Origin: Lachnospiraceae bacterium
GTDB lineage: Bacteria; Bacillota; Clostridia; Lachnospirales; Lachnospiraceae
Length of the DNA: 64,000 bases
Direction: 5' to 3'
Assembly (NCBI GenBank): GCA_015057625.1
Contig: SVDZ01000003.1
Location: 124,001 to 188,000, forward strand
Of this stretch, positions 36,293-45,819 are shown one piece after another. Each line of letters opens with the position of its first letter. The first letter of the stretch is position 1. A program made the translations under genes and the position numbers. The notes below the pieces were generated by a model. It saw nothing but the letters and a program-made list of their open reading frames with translations, made no database searches and was not told the origin of the DNA.

Positions 36293-36946
36293 TCAGTTAT
36301 TTCTGCTTTTCAATTTATTTCCCCGGTATTTAACGTGTGGAAACACACTCAAATAATACCATACCATTATATTTATCACCAATGCAATAGTCACACCCAC
36401 TGCAAGACCTATATTTCCTGCAATTGAATATGCATATACCGGAACTATAGCCATAATTGACGCTATGATTATAAATTCCTTAATCTTCTCTGTCCTACTT
36501 CTCTGGTCAATTGAGTATGGATAATAAGTGGCTCTCTCATTTGGTCTGCTGTTTTCCACAACAATCTTTCTGATTGTGCTGATAAGCCCGGCTAAATCCT
36601 CAAAGGGTTCTATTTCAACCACCTCAAAAATCTCCTGTTCCTCATTCTCATAATACCTGATTGGCATTTTTTCATCATATAGAGGAGTTTCCATAGTACA
36701 GTATTCTATTCTGTCATTATATAATCTCATCATTGTAAGGATTGGTCTGATTAATTCAAAACCATTATCCCCTTTTCTTGTTTCAAGCTCCACAAGATTA
36801 AAGAATACTCTGTCATTCTCTAAATCTTCTCTGATGCTGTAGTTTTTAAGTTTTTGAGACAGTCCTCCATCAACAATCCCCTTAAGAGCTATTGTTATAT
36901 TATTCTTACCTTTTTGATCAATATAATTTAATATCTTTTTATTCAT
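36293..36946 (-). CDS. Membrane protein of unknown function with possible frameshifted tail
   Basis: This 217-residue protein has a soluble N-terminal part (1-165) and two membrane segments near the end (about 166-182, IIIASIMAIVPVYAYSI, and 184-205, NIGLAVGVTIALVINIMVWYY). No family is recognised. The gene ends in NKLKSRNN. If one A is removed from the AAAA run near codon 211, the frame continues as NKLKAEITEEAYTAVEEL and stops at 36250, only 12 bases before the downstream TetR start. Either reading is possible from the sequence. It follows the Sel1-repeat gene by 30 bases on the same strand, so the three genes may form an operon. Confidence 0.7.
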   Translation of the reverse strand: MNKKILNYIDQKGKNNITIALKGIVDGGLSQKLKNYSIREDLENDRVFFNLVELETRKGDNGFELIRPILTMMRLYNDRIEYCTMETPLYDEKMPIRYYENEEQEIFEVVEIEPFEDLAGLISTIRKIVVENSRPNERATYYPYSIDQRSRTEKIKEFIIIASIMAIVPVYAYSIAGNIGLAVGVTIALVINIMVWYYLSVFPHVKYRGNKLKSRNN

Positions 36947-36976
36947 CTTTTTTCCTATATATTTTATTTATTAGTC

Positions 36977-38791
36977 TCAGACTTTTCGTATTATTTTTTT
37001 GTATCTGTCCAATGGATACGGGAGCATACTTACAGGCTTTTTGAATACATCCACCACTGTAGCTTCTGTCTCACCGTCATATCCCTGAACCACAACTGTA
37101 TCTCCTTCTTTAACTTCATCTAAATCGCAGATATAGTCATAAGTTTTATCCACACGACCAAAAGTCACTCTGGCCATTCTTACCACTTCACCATCATTTA
37201 TAATTTCAGACGGTTTATTGAATATATAGACTCCATCTTTGATTGATGCCACCACCTGATCATCCAGATAAAATACTACCACAGAGTCTCCATCCTGATC
37301 ATCGCTCATTCTCACCGCATCAAACATAATTGCATTTTCTTTATTGATAGTCCAGATAGTTTCCGGATCATCCAGCACAACCGTCACTCTGTCTAACAAT
37401 CTGCAAAAGCCCAGACAACAGACTGTCATGAGAATTGCTTTGGATTTGTCAGTGTCCATTCTAGGAATTCTCTCAACTGTCAATTCATATCTGTTATCTT
37501 TTATTTTGTTGTATGTGAGAAGACATCTGGTACCTTCTGAGCACAAATTGGTAAAGAACCACGGATAGTCCATCGCAAAAGTCTGCAGATTAATGGCAAT
37601 CCCTGCCTGTTCCAATATGCTCTCTATATTATTTTTTTCTTCAGTTATTCTCTTTTTAACAATAGAATCTCCATAATGATCAGCATTTTTTATTCTCATA
37701 TTGATGGCATACTCTGCCTGAATAAAGTAAAAATATGCTTCCTGTATGGCGTATATATCATTTCCCTTGAGTTTCGCCAAATCTCCCATTCGAAGTGCTG
37801 CATCTGCAAACTTACAGTCAAATCTGCCTTTTTCGATGAGCTTGAGATTTTCCTCGTAGACGAACGCACAAAGATTTTCAGCTCTGTCGAGACTTTCATG
37901 GACATAGTATCCATGTATATACATATCAGCTATCTTATAAATTGATTCATATATTCCGCCCATAGCTCCCATGGAGAAATATTTGTATGCCAATTCATAA
38001 TCGGGAACACCATCGCTGCATCTTCCGTAATAATAAATGTACCCAAGACTGTTTGCCGGATACGGATCTCCTGTCAAGTCTACCAGTTTCAACATACAGT
38101 CTCTGGATTTTTTCCAATCGCACTCGTAGAGTTTATTGCCACCGTATGTTGCATAACCTTTTATTCTCAGCGCCTCTACATTGTCCTTCTTACACAACTG
38201 TTCAACAAATCTCTTGTATGCGGCAAACTCTGCAGATGACATTTCATCGTAGCAGTTTTCCCTTTCAACAATATATTTTGTCTTTACTTCGTCGACATAT
38301 CTTCTCGACCAGACAGATTTTTCTTTATCTTCCAGGTAATAAACTATGCAGTCAATACAGGAATCCAAATCCATTATCTCAGAAACCACATCTTCCATTC
38401 CTGCTCCGATACACATTTCCTCTATCTTTTCAAAAACATATGCAAGAACGTATTTTTCATTTTTTGTGAGTGTGTACTCTGGATATTCGATATATGATAT
38501 ATCTTCTGCATCTCGCACTATTACCGGCCTTGCTGCCATACTCTTGTAAAAACCAACTGCGTCTTTAAAGGTATCTGAAATCAATTCATACCAACCGTAA
38601 TAGAACTCTTCAAAAGTCTGTTTTTCATCTCTCACTCTGGTAAGTGCGGTACAAACATCTGATGCAGTAATCATGTAATGAGCTTTACATGTGAAATTAG
38701 CTCGGACTGACTCTCCCATAATGTCGTCCAAGCCGCACTCATATCTGCAGATTTGCTTAAGGTTAGTTTCAGTAATATCTACATGTTTCAT
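36977..38791 (-). CDS. Sel1-repeat protein with C-terminal beta domain
   Basis: The start is set at the ATG at 38791 (MKHVDITETNL), which has GGGAGG four bases upstream. The 604-residue product is soluble. About 210-400 holds Sel1-type TPR repeats, for example NSLGYIYYYG then YELAYKYFSMGAMGGIYESIYKIADMY and FADAALRMGDLAKLKG. The C-terminal part (about 440-604) is beta-rich and acidic and contains KVTVVVQGYDGETEATVVDVF-like strands. It probably binds a protein partner via the repeats. It heads a possible operon with the membrane protein and TetR gene downstream. Function unknown. Confidence 0.82.
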   Translation of the reverse strand: MKHVDITETNLKQICRYECGLDDIMGESVRANFTCKAHYMITASDVCTALTRVRDEKQTFEEFYYGWYELISDTFKDAVGFYKSMAARPVIVRDAEDISYIEYPEYTLTKNEKYVLAYVFEKIEEMCIGAGMEDVVSEIMDLDSCIDCIVYYLEDKEKSVWSRRYVDEVKTKYIVERENCYDEMSSAEFAAYKRFVEQLCKKDNVEALRIKGYATYGGNKLYECDWKKSRDCMLKLVDLTGDPYPANSLGYIYYYGRCSDGVPDYELAYKYFSMGAMGGIYESIYKIADMYIHGYYVHESLDRAENLCAFVYEENLKLIEKGRFDCKFADAALRMGDLAKLKGNDIYAIQEAYFYFIQAEYAINMRIKNADHYGDSIVKKRITEEKNNIESILEQAGIAINLQTFAMDYPWFFTNLCSEGTRCLLTYNKIKDNRYELTVERIPRMDTDKSKAILMTVCCLGFCRLLDRVTVVLDDPETIWTINKENAIMFDAVRMSDDQDGDSVVVFYLDDQVVASIKDGVYIFNKPSEIINDGEVVRMARVTFGRVDKTYDYICDLDEVKEGDTVVVQGYDGETEATVVDVFKKPVSMLPYPLDRYKKIIRKV

Positions 38792-38899
38792 ACTGCCTCC
38801 CTTCCGGGTCTCCACACAAAAACACTGCCCTTTTTATTGTTACTCCGCTCTAAAACAACTGAATTAATTCAGTATTAATCATACTTCTATAATACCATT

Positions 38900-39658
38900 T
38901 TAAACATTCGGTTTCAACAAATCCTTTACCACTTCTGATGCAATTATTAAGCCTGCAACAGAAGGAACAAAAGCCACACTTCCCGGTGTACTTCTTTTCA
39001 TAGATGGCTTTTCTATTTCGGGATTTTCTCCGTTATATTCCCTCATCTTTTGCACTGTTTTCTCATCCTGCTTAACAGGTAATTCCTCAGAGTAAACCAC
39101 CTTTAATTTCTTCACTCCTCGATTTTTAAGTTCCCTTCTCATAACCTTGGCAAGAGGGCACACCTTCGTCTTGTAAATATCCGCAACTTTAAACATAGTT
39201 GGGTCAAGCTTATTTCCTGCTCCCATACTGCTTATTACCAGCACTCCGGCTTCTTTGGCTTTCATGATTATCGACAGCTTTGCGGCAACCGTATCCACCG
39301 CATCAACCACATAGTCATACTGTGTAAAATCAAAATCATCTGCATTTTCAGGCAGGAAGAAACAGTTGTGTACATTCACATCAACATTGGGATTTATATC
39401 CTTCATTCTCTCCCACATTATTTCTGTCTTATACTTTCCCACAGTGCTGTTAAGTGCAATAATCTGTCTGTTAATATTGGTAAGGCTTACAGTATCATTG
39501 TCAATCAAGTCAAAATGTCCCACTCCGCTTCTTGCCAAAGCTTCGCAGACATATCCGCCTACTCCTCCTATGCCAAATACCGCCACTCTGGCATTTGCCA
39601 ATTTTTCTGCGCCCTCTTCTCCAATGAGAAGTTTAGTTCTTGAAAACTGATCTATCAT
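38900..39658 (-). CDS. tcdA: tRNA threonylcarbamoyladenosine dehydratase
   Basis: This 252-residue ThiF/MoeB/E1-like enzyme dehydrates the t6A base at position 37 of tRNAs to its cyclic form. The adenylate-binding loop is VFGIGGVGGYVCEALARSGVG (about residues 29-49), followed by DLIDNDTVSLTNINRQ, both diagnostic. The catalytic region (about 150-190) contains STPG at 226-230 and lies in a typical order. The gene follows the glycerophosphodiesterase gene by 21 bases and probably belongs to an operon of membrane and transport genes with which it has no obvious functional link. Confidence 0.93.
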   Translation of the reverse strand: MIDQFSRTKLLIGEEGAEKLANARVAVFGIGGVGGYVCEALARSGVGHFDLIDNDTVSLTNINRQIIALNSTVGKYKTEIMWERMKDINPNVDVNVHNCFFLPENADDFDFTQYDYVVDAVDTVAAKLSIIMKAKEAGVLVISSMGAGNKLDPTMFKVADIYKTKVCPLAKVMRRELKNRGVKKLKVVYSEELPVKQDEKTVQKMREYNGENPEIEKPSMKRSTPGSVAFVPSVAGLIIASEVVKDLLKPNV

Positions 39659-39679
39659 TTTATTATCTTCTTTCCTTTT

Positions 39680-40489
39680 TTATTTTGGCTCAAAACTGTC
39701 GAATATCATAATCTGAAAATTCTTCTTTGCTTTGTTTAACTGTTTTTGTGACCTGATGGTCCAGCCTGCATTTGTGACACCAAATAGTTTTCTGCATATA
39801 ACGTATGATAATTGCGACGAATGCTTCTGCTTGTAGGAAATAAAATCAGGCTTTGCGTAAAAGTTCAGCAATAGATTGGACATGAGTATTTTCTTTATTA
39901 GAGACAACTCAACATTACTAAAAACAAAATTCATTGAGAGCTGTCCTCTCACTATTTCCGGTCTGTTCTTTTTTAACCACCTGAGCACTCTAGGTTCAAA
40001 AGACTGTACGCAGTAAATTCCACTATAGTCATCCATCACCTTGGTTACTTTTTCAATTGTGCCAATATAATCGCCTTCAGGTTTTATCTCTATTAACAGT
40101 GGCACCTTTCCTGATATCATGGATAACACATCCAGGTATCTTGGTATTTTCTCATCACTTTCTCCAAGTCTGTACTCCATCAGTTCATCGTATGTACAAT
40201 CTGTAAGTTTTTTATTTACTCCACACATTCTCTCTAGGGAAGCATCATGAAAAACTACCAATTCTCCATCGGTTGTAGCCTGAACATCAAGTTCAATTCC
40301 ATATCCTTTTTCCACCGCGCGTTCAAATGCCGGCATGGAATTTTCCGGTGCCTTCTCATTGTCAAAAAAACCTCTGTGTGCTATATATGTATCCTCAAAA
40401 GGTTTCAGTTGCTCCTTTCTCCCTGAGTTTGGCTTCAGCAAAAATAAATATGCCACTAACAATATCAAAATAATTGCTCCAATAATCAT
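39680..40489 (-). CDS. Glycerophosphodiester phosphodiesterase, membrane-anchored
   Basis: This 269-residue enzyme has an N-terminal membrane segment (about 1-19, IIGAIILILLVAYLFLL). The GDPD domain includes IAHRGFFDNEKAPENSMPAF (catalytic His, then the Glu-Asn pair), GIELDVQATTDGELVVFHD (metal-binding Glu and Asp, catalytic His), and LLIEIKPEGD. It releases glycerol-3-phosphate from glycerophosphodiesters, here likely outside the cell. It lies in a run of minus-strand genes after the ABC permease with a 40-base gap. All key residues are visible. Confidence 0.92.
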   Translation of the reverse strand: MIIGAIILILLVAYLFLLKPNSGRKEQLKPFEDTYIAHRGFFDNEKAPENSMPAFERAVEKGYGIELDVQATTDGELVVFHDASLERMCGVNKKLTDCTYDELMEYRLGESDEKIPRYLDVLSMISGKVPLLIEIKPEGDYIGTIEKVTKVMDDYSGIYCVQSFEPRVLRWLKKNRPEIVRGQLSMNFVFSNVELSLIKKILMSNLLLNFYAKPDFISYKQKHSSQLSYVICRKLFGVTNAGWTIRSQKQLNKAKKNFQIMIFDSFEPK

Positions 40490-40529
40490 AATGTCATCTC
40501 CAAAATTGTATATATTTTATAACTGTATT

Positions 40530-42146
40530 TCAAAAACGCCTCAACTTCTTTACACCTAATGTTTTTAGCAGTAACATCATTCCCGCGACAGCGAGAATCT
40601 CAAAAATACAATAACTCACCATTAACGGTTTTGTTGCATTTTCAATCTGAAATGAATCAATAATTTTCATAGATTCAATCATTATAATTAACGGAATCGC
40701 CACGCCAAGTGCCATGGTAGCGATAATTCCCATATTTAATCTTGTCACTGCAGATTCACTGGTCCAATTCAGTTTCGGCTTCAAAAGATTGATGAATAAC
40801 CCAAGTCCTGCCGTAAATAACGGATATAGCATTGTTATAAGAACCGTCATTACACTTACGAATAAATCCTGCCTTGAAAGCACAAGCAGTTCTGCATCAA
40901 ACAGCAACACAGGTACTATTGTTATAAAATAGTGCAATCTTATTTTTGTTTTTATAATCGTCCACTCACTTATTGGAAGAGATTGTAATATCCACAGATT
41001 ACTCCCCTCCAAAGAAATTGAAGGAGCCGTGATGGTATTTAGCGATATCATAATGCATATAAGCGAAATATTTAGTATCGGGACAAAATTCATATTAGAA
41101 TCAATCATCAGTTCAATTAGTTTAAAAATATCATTTCCCTTAAAAAGCATAAGCACGGATAACACCATCATAAACACTGTACCAAATGAACAATTCAGAA
41201 TATAAGATGCACAGGACAAATACCTTTTAAACTCTTTAAACAGCAAAGTGTTTGCCAGACTTTTTGCTCTTATCTGACCTACGTCAAATGCCTTTGCCTC
41301 CCCGGCTTTTTGTCTGGTAATATACCCAAGATACTTCTTTTCAAAAATAAAGAATAAAAGTAATGAACATGCAATGACGACTATCCAAACTACCATTAGC
41401 AAGCGGATGTCCCCGGAAATTGCCTTTCCAATCAAATATGTCAAATGATTGCTGCTTTTAACTTTTTCTCCCAGTTCTCCCGCATTATCCATAACCTGGC
41501 CCAAAATCCCTGTTATCTTAACAAACAAATAATAGTAAACGGCCATTGACCCTATCGTCATTAATGCGTTTGTCATTTTTTTACTTTTATTTGAGTTCCT
41601 GCTCATAAATGCAGCGCATACCCATCCGCCAACTGTGGCAAGCATTAAAACCACTATTGAAACAATAATCACCAATGATACCGCTGCCACAATACTTCCT
41701 ATACTGATATAAACATTATCGTAATAGACTCTCAACCCCGGTATCATTATCAGGGTACTGATTGTTCCGCCTATTATGTAAATATAACTCAACCTGCTCG
41801 CAATTATACTTCTGACAGGAACCGGCAAAGCTAACAGCAAATCATTATCCTTTGGTGCAAACACCACTTCATGTGTGTTAAAAATCGATATCATAGTTCC
41901 AACAATAATTGCCAGGAAACTAATCATTAGCAAATAAAGCCACTCCAGATGCTGTTCATGAAGTGGTAAAATCAGTTCTTTGGAAATCTTTAGCACAGCA
42001 AAGTAAATTGCCAATATACCTATAGAAACAGTTAAAATATTTATTATAATCGTTCTGATTTGAGATTTTCTTTTGCCTGATTTTTTATCGATAAGTGATG
42101 AGCTTAAAAATTGCAGTAACTGAGACTTGATAAGAATTCTAGTCAT
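40530..42146 (-). CDS. ABC-type exporter permease
   Basis: The start is set at the ATG at 42146 (MTRILIKSQL), preceded by GGAGGG; it overlaps the stop of the ATPase gene by eight bases (ATGACTAG), a mark of coupled translation. The 538-residue product has about twelve hydrophobic segments in two halves, typical of ABC-2-like exporter permeases of clostridial species, with a cytoplasmic loop around residue 250-290 (IFEKKYLGYITRQKAGEAKAF). Together with the ATPase it likely exports a drug, lipid or peptide. The substrate is unknown. Confidence 0.87.
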   Translation of the reverse strand: MTRILIKSQLLQFLSSSLIDKKSGKRKSQIRTIIINILTVSIGILAIYFAVLKISKELILPLHEQHLEWLYLLMISFLAIIVGTMISIFNTHEVVFAPKDNDLLLALPVPVRSIIASRLSYIYIIGGTISTLIMIPGLRVYYDNVYISIGSIVAAVSLVIIVSIVVLMLATVGGWVCAAFMSRNSNKSKKMTNALMTIGSMAVYYYLFVKITGILGQVMDNAGELGEKVKSSNHLTYLIGKAISGDIRLLMVVWIVVIACSLLLFFIFEKKYLGYITRQKAGEAKAFDVGQIRAKSLANTLLFKEFKRYLSCASYILNCSFGTVFMMVLSVLMLFKGNDIFKLIELMIDSNMNFVPILNISLICIMISLNTITAPSISLEGSNLWILQSLPISEWTIIKTKIRLHYFITIVPVLLFDAELLVLSRQDLFVSVMTVLITMLYPLFTAGLGLFINLLKPKLNWTSESAVTRLNMGIIATMALGVAIPLIIMIESMKIIDSFQIENATKPLMVSYCIFEILAVAGMMLLLKTLGVKKLRRF

Positions 42147-42858
42147 TGTTACCCTCCATTTCAAGGAAGACACTCTCCAGAGAATCGTCACCCTTCACTT
42201 CTTCAACTGTTCCACACTTCACAAGATTTCCCTTTATAATTATCGCAACCTTATCACACAATTTTTCCGCCACATCAAGCACATGGGTTGAGAAAAAAAT
42301 CGAACCACCTTTATTACAATGTTCTCTCATCATCTCCTTTAAAGTAAAGGTTGCTTTCGGATCAAGACCCACAAATGGTTCATCCATAATAATAAGTTTC
42401 GGCTCGTGAACCCAGGCAGAAATTATAGCAAGCTTTTGCTTCATGCCATGAGAGTATCCCGACAGCAATTCAGACAAACTGTCCGTTATTCCAAACATAT
42501 CAGCATACTTAACTATTCTCTCGCTTCTCGTCTGCTTATCAACTCCAAAAATATCAGCAATAAAATTCAAAAACTGAATTCCTGTCATATACTCATACAA
42601 ATCCGGATTATCCGGAATATACGCTATCTTTTTCTTACATTCGATGGGATTATCCTTAACGGAAACCCCATCAATCTTTATCTCGCCTTTCTCAACATCA
42701 ATTATGCCGCAACACGATTTGATAGTCGTGGTCTTACCGGCACCGTTATGTCCTATAAAACCATACAACTCCCCCGGTTTTATATGAATAGACAAATCAT
42801 TTACTGCAACTTTCTCCCCATAAACTTTTGTCAAGTTATTAATCTGTAACATATCCAC
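42139..42858 (-). CDS. ABC transporter ATP-binding protein
   Basis: This 239-residue ATPase has Walker A GHNGAGKTT (residues about 36-44), the Q loop (AYIPDNPDLYEYM), the signature LSGYSHGMKQK (about 132-142), Walker B KLIIMDEPFVGLD (about 152-164) and the switch His in FFSTHVLD. It belongs to the single-domain exporter type. The permease gene overlaps its 3' end, and a membrane protein gene ends 15 bases upstream of its start, so the three probably form one transporter-related operon. Confidence 0.95.
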   Translation of the reverse strand: MDMLQINNLTKVYGEKVAVNDLSIHIKPGELYGFIGHNGAGKTTTIKSCCGIIDVEKGEIKIDGVSVKDNPIECKKKIAYIPDNPDLYEYMTGIQFLNFIADIFGVDKQTRSERIVKYADMFGITDSLSELLSGYSHGMKQKLAIISAWVHEPKLIIMDEPFVGLDPKATFTLKEMMREHCNKGGSIFFSTHVLDVAEKLCDKVAIIIKGNLVKCGTVEEVKGDDSLESVFLEMEGNND

Positions 42859-42873
42859 TCCAAAATTATAGTA

Positions 42874-43608
42874 TTATTTATCTTTTATGATTCCATTAGT
42901 TATTTTCTTTTTCATTTTGCATGTTTTATCCTTGCAATTCACACATCTGAGATTTTCATTGGTTCCTTCCCAAAACTTTTCCGGATACTTTATGTACTTT
43001 ATCTCCCAATGTATCAGAACTACAGCGGATGTAAAGAACAAACTCCAACTGTAAAAGTTTCTTATAAAAAGCATAGGTGTAAACATCATAAAATGTCCCC
43101 AGTCAAATATTCTGCAGTTGACACAACATTTATTTTTCATAATAAATGTCTGAAACGGACAGAAAAACAAAATACATATGTAATCACATACAAAATAAAA
43201 TACTGACAGCATAACAAGATCTGTCTCGTCAATGATATGAAACAAATACAGCAGTCCCCAAAGACCGTTGAAAATCAGCCACACAAGCATAACCATCCAT
43301 GCTTTTTTGTTCTGGTCCTGAATAAATCTGTACATCTCCAGTTCCTTACCAACTTCCTGGGCAGGCTTTGGCTGTGCCTTTAATTTTTTTAATGCCATGG
43401 TAACAACTTCTCCCGGGAACAAATGTCTTAACATCATAACCATAAACATGAGCCACACCACATGCATAAAACAAATCCCCATAGAAATAGGTTGTACTAC
43501 CAATTCTCTCAAATGTTCTTTATCATATAAATAAATTGATAGAATAGCTCCAAATATTCCCAGCCTGATAAATAATTTGACCAGGTATCTTCTCATCATC
43601 CTTGTCAT
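42874..43608 (-). CDS. Multi-pass membrane protein with Cys motifs
   Basis: This 244-residue protein has about five hydrophobic segments (LFIRLGIFGAILSIYLY, ICFMHVVWLMFMVMM, VMLVWLIFNGLWGLLYLF, VMLSVFYFVCDYICILFF, SLFFTSAVVLIHWEI). Cys pairs appear in NKCCVNCRIFDWGH and near the end in LRCVNCKDKTCKMKKK, which could bind metal. No known family is recognised by eye. It is the first gene of a run that continues with the ABC ATPase 15 bases downstream, so it may be part of that system. Confidence 0.72.
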   Translation of the reverse strand: MTRMMRRYLVKLFIRLGIFGAILSIYLYDKEHLRELVVQPISMGICFMHVVWLMFMVMMLRHLFPGEVVTMALKKLKAQPKPAQEVGKELEMYRFIQDQNKKAWMVMLVWLIFNGLWGLLYLFHIIDETDLVMLSVFYFVCDYICILFFCPFQTFIMKNKCCVNCRIFDWGHFMMFTPMLFIRNFYSWSLFFTSAVVLIHWEIKYIKYPEKFWEGTNENLRCVNCKDKTCKMKKKITNGIIKDK

Positions 43609-43705
43609 TCATTTCTCTCTTTCTCATTCAACAATTAAGCAATACTATCTGCAAAACTACTTACATGATTGTTTCTTAACACAAGTCACAAGACTACTTA
43701 CTTTA

Positions 43706-44743
43706 TTATTTTCTTAAATACTCTGCAAGATATGCCTCAAATTTAGGAGTCCACAAATTATCATATCCAAGTCTTGTAGGATGAATTGCGTCCTTCATGT
43801 ATCCTGCTTTTGCAGGTGTCATGTCAGGATCTGTCCACAAATCAATAAGTCCAATATTCCATTTTTTTACAACATCGTAAGTTTTTTGAACCATCTGCTC
43901 ATAATGTGTGTTAGAATACTTCGGACTTGTATAGATAACAATAGGACAGTTCCATGTATTCTTAACATATGCAATAATTGTTTCCATTGCACCAACTACT
44001 GTTTTGTCGTTAAAGTCCTCGATATCAGTGCTTGTTGATACTTCTCCGATAGTTTTCCTATTTGTTGCATCATTTGTAGATAACTGAAGAACAAATATAT
44101 CTATCTTCTTATTTGTATCAATCTCATTCTTCATTCTTGCCACGTAAGAAGTACTGCTCTCATTTACAAGTGTTGTTCCATCCACTGCATATTTTTCACA
44201 GACTGTTCCATTGTGTTTTGCAGCAATTCCATCTGCCATGGTGTACCCGTTTGAACCGTATCCTCTTGTAACCGATGAGCCAAGCCATACAATAGTCTTT
44301 CCATCTAAAATAGAAGTATCTGCCATAGTCGTTTCCTCCTCTTTTGTTGTTTCTTCAACTTTTGTTGTTTCTTTGATTTCAATGTTACTCTTCTTCGTAA
44401 CATTGACCTTTAAAGTCAATTTTTTACTCTGCACTTTTTTCCCTTTTTTAATCTTTATTGTTACTTTTACTTTGGCGCTTCCTTCTTTAACACCACTGAC
44501 TTTAATTTTAGTTTTCCCCTTCTTTTTGACTTTGACAACTTTTTTATTTTCCGTTGCAACTTTAATACTCTTAATATTTTTTGCCTTAAGATTCTTCACT
44601 GCTACTGTCTTTGTCTCCCCAACCGTTACAGTTATGCTTTTTTTAGACAACTTAACTGTCTTGGCATTTGCAACTGTTCCAACTGAAAGTGTCATTGTTG
44701 CCACCAGTGCAACCACCATTACTCTTTTTAATAATCCCTTCAT
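43706..44743 (-). CDS. Secreted SGNH/GDSL esterase with Big-like domain
   Basis: This 345-residue secreted protein has a signal peptide (1-27) and a lysine-rich Big/Ig-like domain (about 28-120, LSKKSITVTVGETKTVAVKNL). A short Thr/Glu linker (about 124-142) leads to an SGNH hydrolase domain (about 147-345). Block I is VWLGSSVTRGYG (catalytic Ser), block III is LQLSTND (Asn), and block V is MKDAIHPTRLGYD (Asp and His). Such enzymes deacetylate polysaccharides or cleave other esters. The linker style matches the secreted enzymes at 11-21 kb, which suggests the same secreted group. Substrate unknown. Confidence 0.88.
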   Translation of the reverse strand: MKGLLKRVMVVALVATMTLSVGTVANAKTVKLSKKSITVTVGETKTVAVKNLKAKNIKSIKVATENKKVVKVKKKGKTKIKVSGVKEGSAKVKVTIKIKKGKKVQSKKLTLKVNVTKKSNIEIKETTKVEETTKEEETTMADTSILDGKTIVWLGSSVTRGYGSNGYTMADGIAAKHNGTVCEKYAVDGTTLVNESSTSYVARMKNEIDTNKKIDIFVLQLSTNDATNRKTIGEVSTSTDIEDFNDKTVVGAMETIIAYVKNTWNCPIVIYTSPKYSNTHYEQMVQKTYDVVKKWNIGLIDLWTDPDMTPAKAGYMKDAIHPTRLGYDNLWTPKFEAYLAEYLRK

Positions 44744-44779
44744 GTTTCTTATAATCCCCTTTCATCTTATGTTTATTAT

Positions 44780-45754
44780 CTACTCCTGAAGCATCAGGCT
44801 TAGTTCATACTGGAACGAATCCAACTGATTGTTGTTTATATTTATTGCTTCTTCAATATCATAATCTATCAGTCTGTCATTCTTGATTGCCACAATTCTG
44901 TTTTGTCTTCCCTGTAATAATATCTCAATCGAATATGCCCCCATCAAAGACGCATACATTCTGTCTTTTGCACTAGGCTGTCCTCCCCTTTGAATATACC
45001 CAAGAACAGAAACTCTCGACTCGATTCCGGTCTTTTCGCGAATGGTATCAGCCAAGGCCTGCGCATCAGTAACTCCCTCAGCAACTACAACAAGATAACT
45101 GTTTCTTCCATCCGCATGCCTTCTCTTAATTGCGTCGGTAATATTGTCATAACTCCCATCCCACTTTTCAGGTAGGACAATAGCATCAGCCGAGGTCCCC
45201 ATACCTGCCCAAAGAGCAATGTACCCTCGCTTTCTTCCCATAACCTCCACAACACTGCATCTTCCGTGCGAAACAGATGAATCTCTGATTCTGTCAATTG
45301 CTTCCATCGCAGTATTTGCAGCAGTGTCAAAGCCAAGTGTATATTCAGTGCAGGCCACATCCCTGTCAATGGTTCCCGGAATCAGAATATAATTCACACC
45401 CTCTTTTCTAAACTCAACAGCCCCTCTCAAGGTTCCGTCACCACCCACTGCTACCACTGCATCAATATTATTCTCTCTGAGATTTTGTGCAGCTATTTCT
45501 CTGTACTTTTTATTTAGGAATCTTTCGCTTCTACTTGTAAATAAAATAGTTCCACCCTGATTATTAATATTTCTCACATCATCAAGCGTCAGGACTTTCG
45601 TCTCCCAGTCAATAAGTCCTTCATATCCACGGTAAACTCCTACAACTTCAATTCCAGCCTTCATAGCACTAAAGACCACTGCTCTGACTGCAGAATTCAT
45701 TCCCGGAGCATCGCCTCCACTTGTCAAAAGTGCAATTCTCTTAATCTCTTTCAT
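44780..45754 (-). CDS. pfkA: 6-phosphofructokinase, ATP type
   Basis: The start is at the ATG at 45754 (MKEIKRIALLTSGGDAPGMN); a longer frame exists from 45799, but GGAG precedes the inner ATG. The 324-residue enzyme phosphorylates fructose-6-phosphate. Landmarks are GGDAPGMN, VVAVGGDGTLRGA (Gly after GGD indicates ATP rather than pyrophosphate), PGTIDRDVACTEYTLGFDTA (catalytic Asp in TID and RD) and VEVMGRKRGYIA. The position after TID is Arg in place of the usual Asn of E. coli PfkA. It lies 65 bases downstream of ykgJ-like and may be co-transcribed. Confidence 0.95.
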   Translation of the reverse strand: MKEIKRIALLTSGGDAPGMNSAVRAVVFSAMKAGIEVVGVYRGYEGLIDWETKVLTLDDVRNINNQGGTILFTSRSERFLNKKYREIAAQNLRENNIDAVVAVGGDGTLRGAVEFRKEGVNYILIPGTIDRDVACTEYTLGFDTAANTAMEAIDRIRDSSVSHGRCSVVEVMGRKRGYIALWAGMGTSADAIVLPEKWDGSYDNITDAIKRRHADGRNSYLVVVAEGVTDAQALADTIREKTGIESRVSVLGYIQRGGQPSAKDRMYASLMGAYSIEILLQGRQNRIVAIKNDRLIDYDIEEAININNNQLDSFQYELSLMLQE

Positions 45755-45819
45755 TATATTTTTCACTCCTTTTTTTATGCATACTTTTTCATTCTGCATA
45801 CCATTCTGATAAACACACT

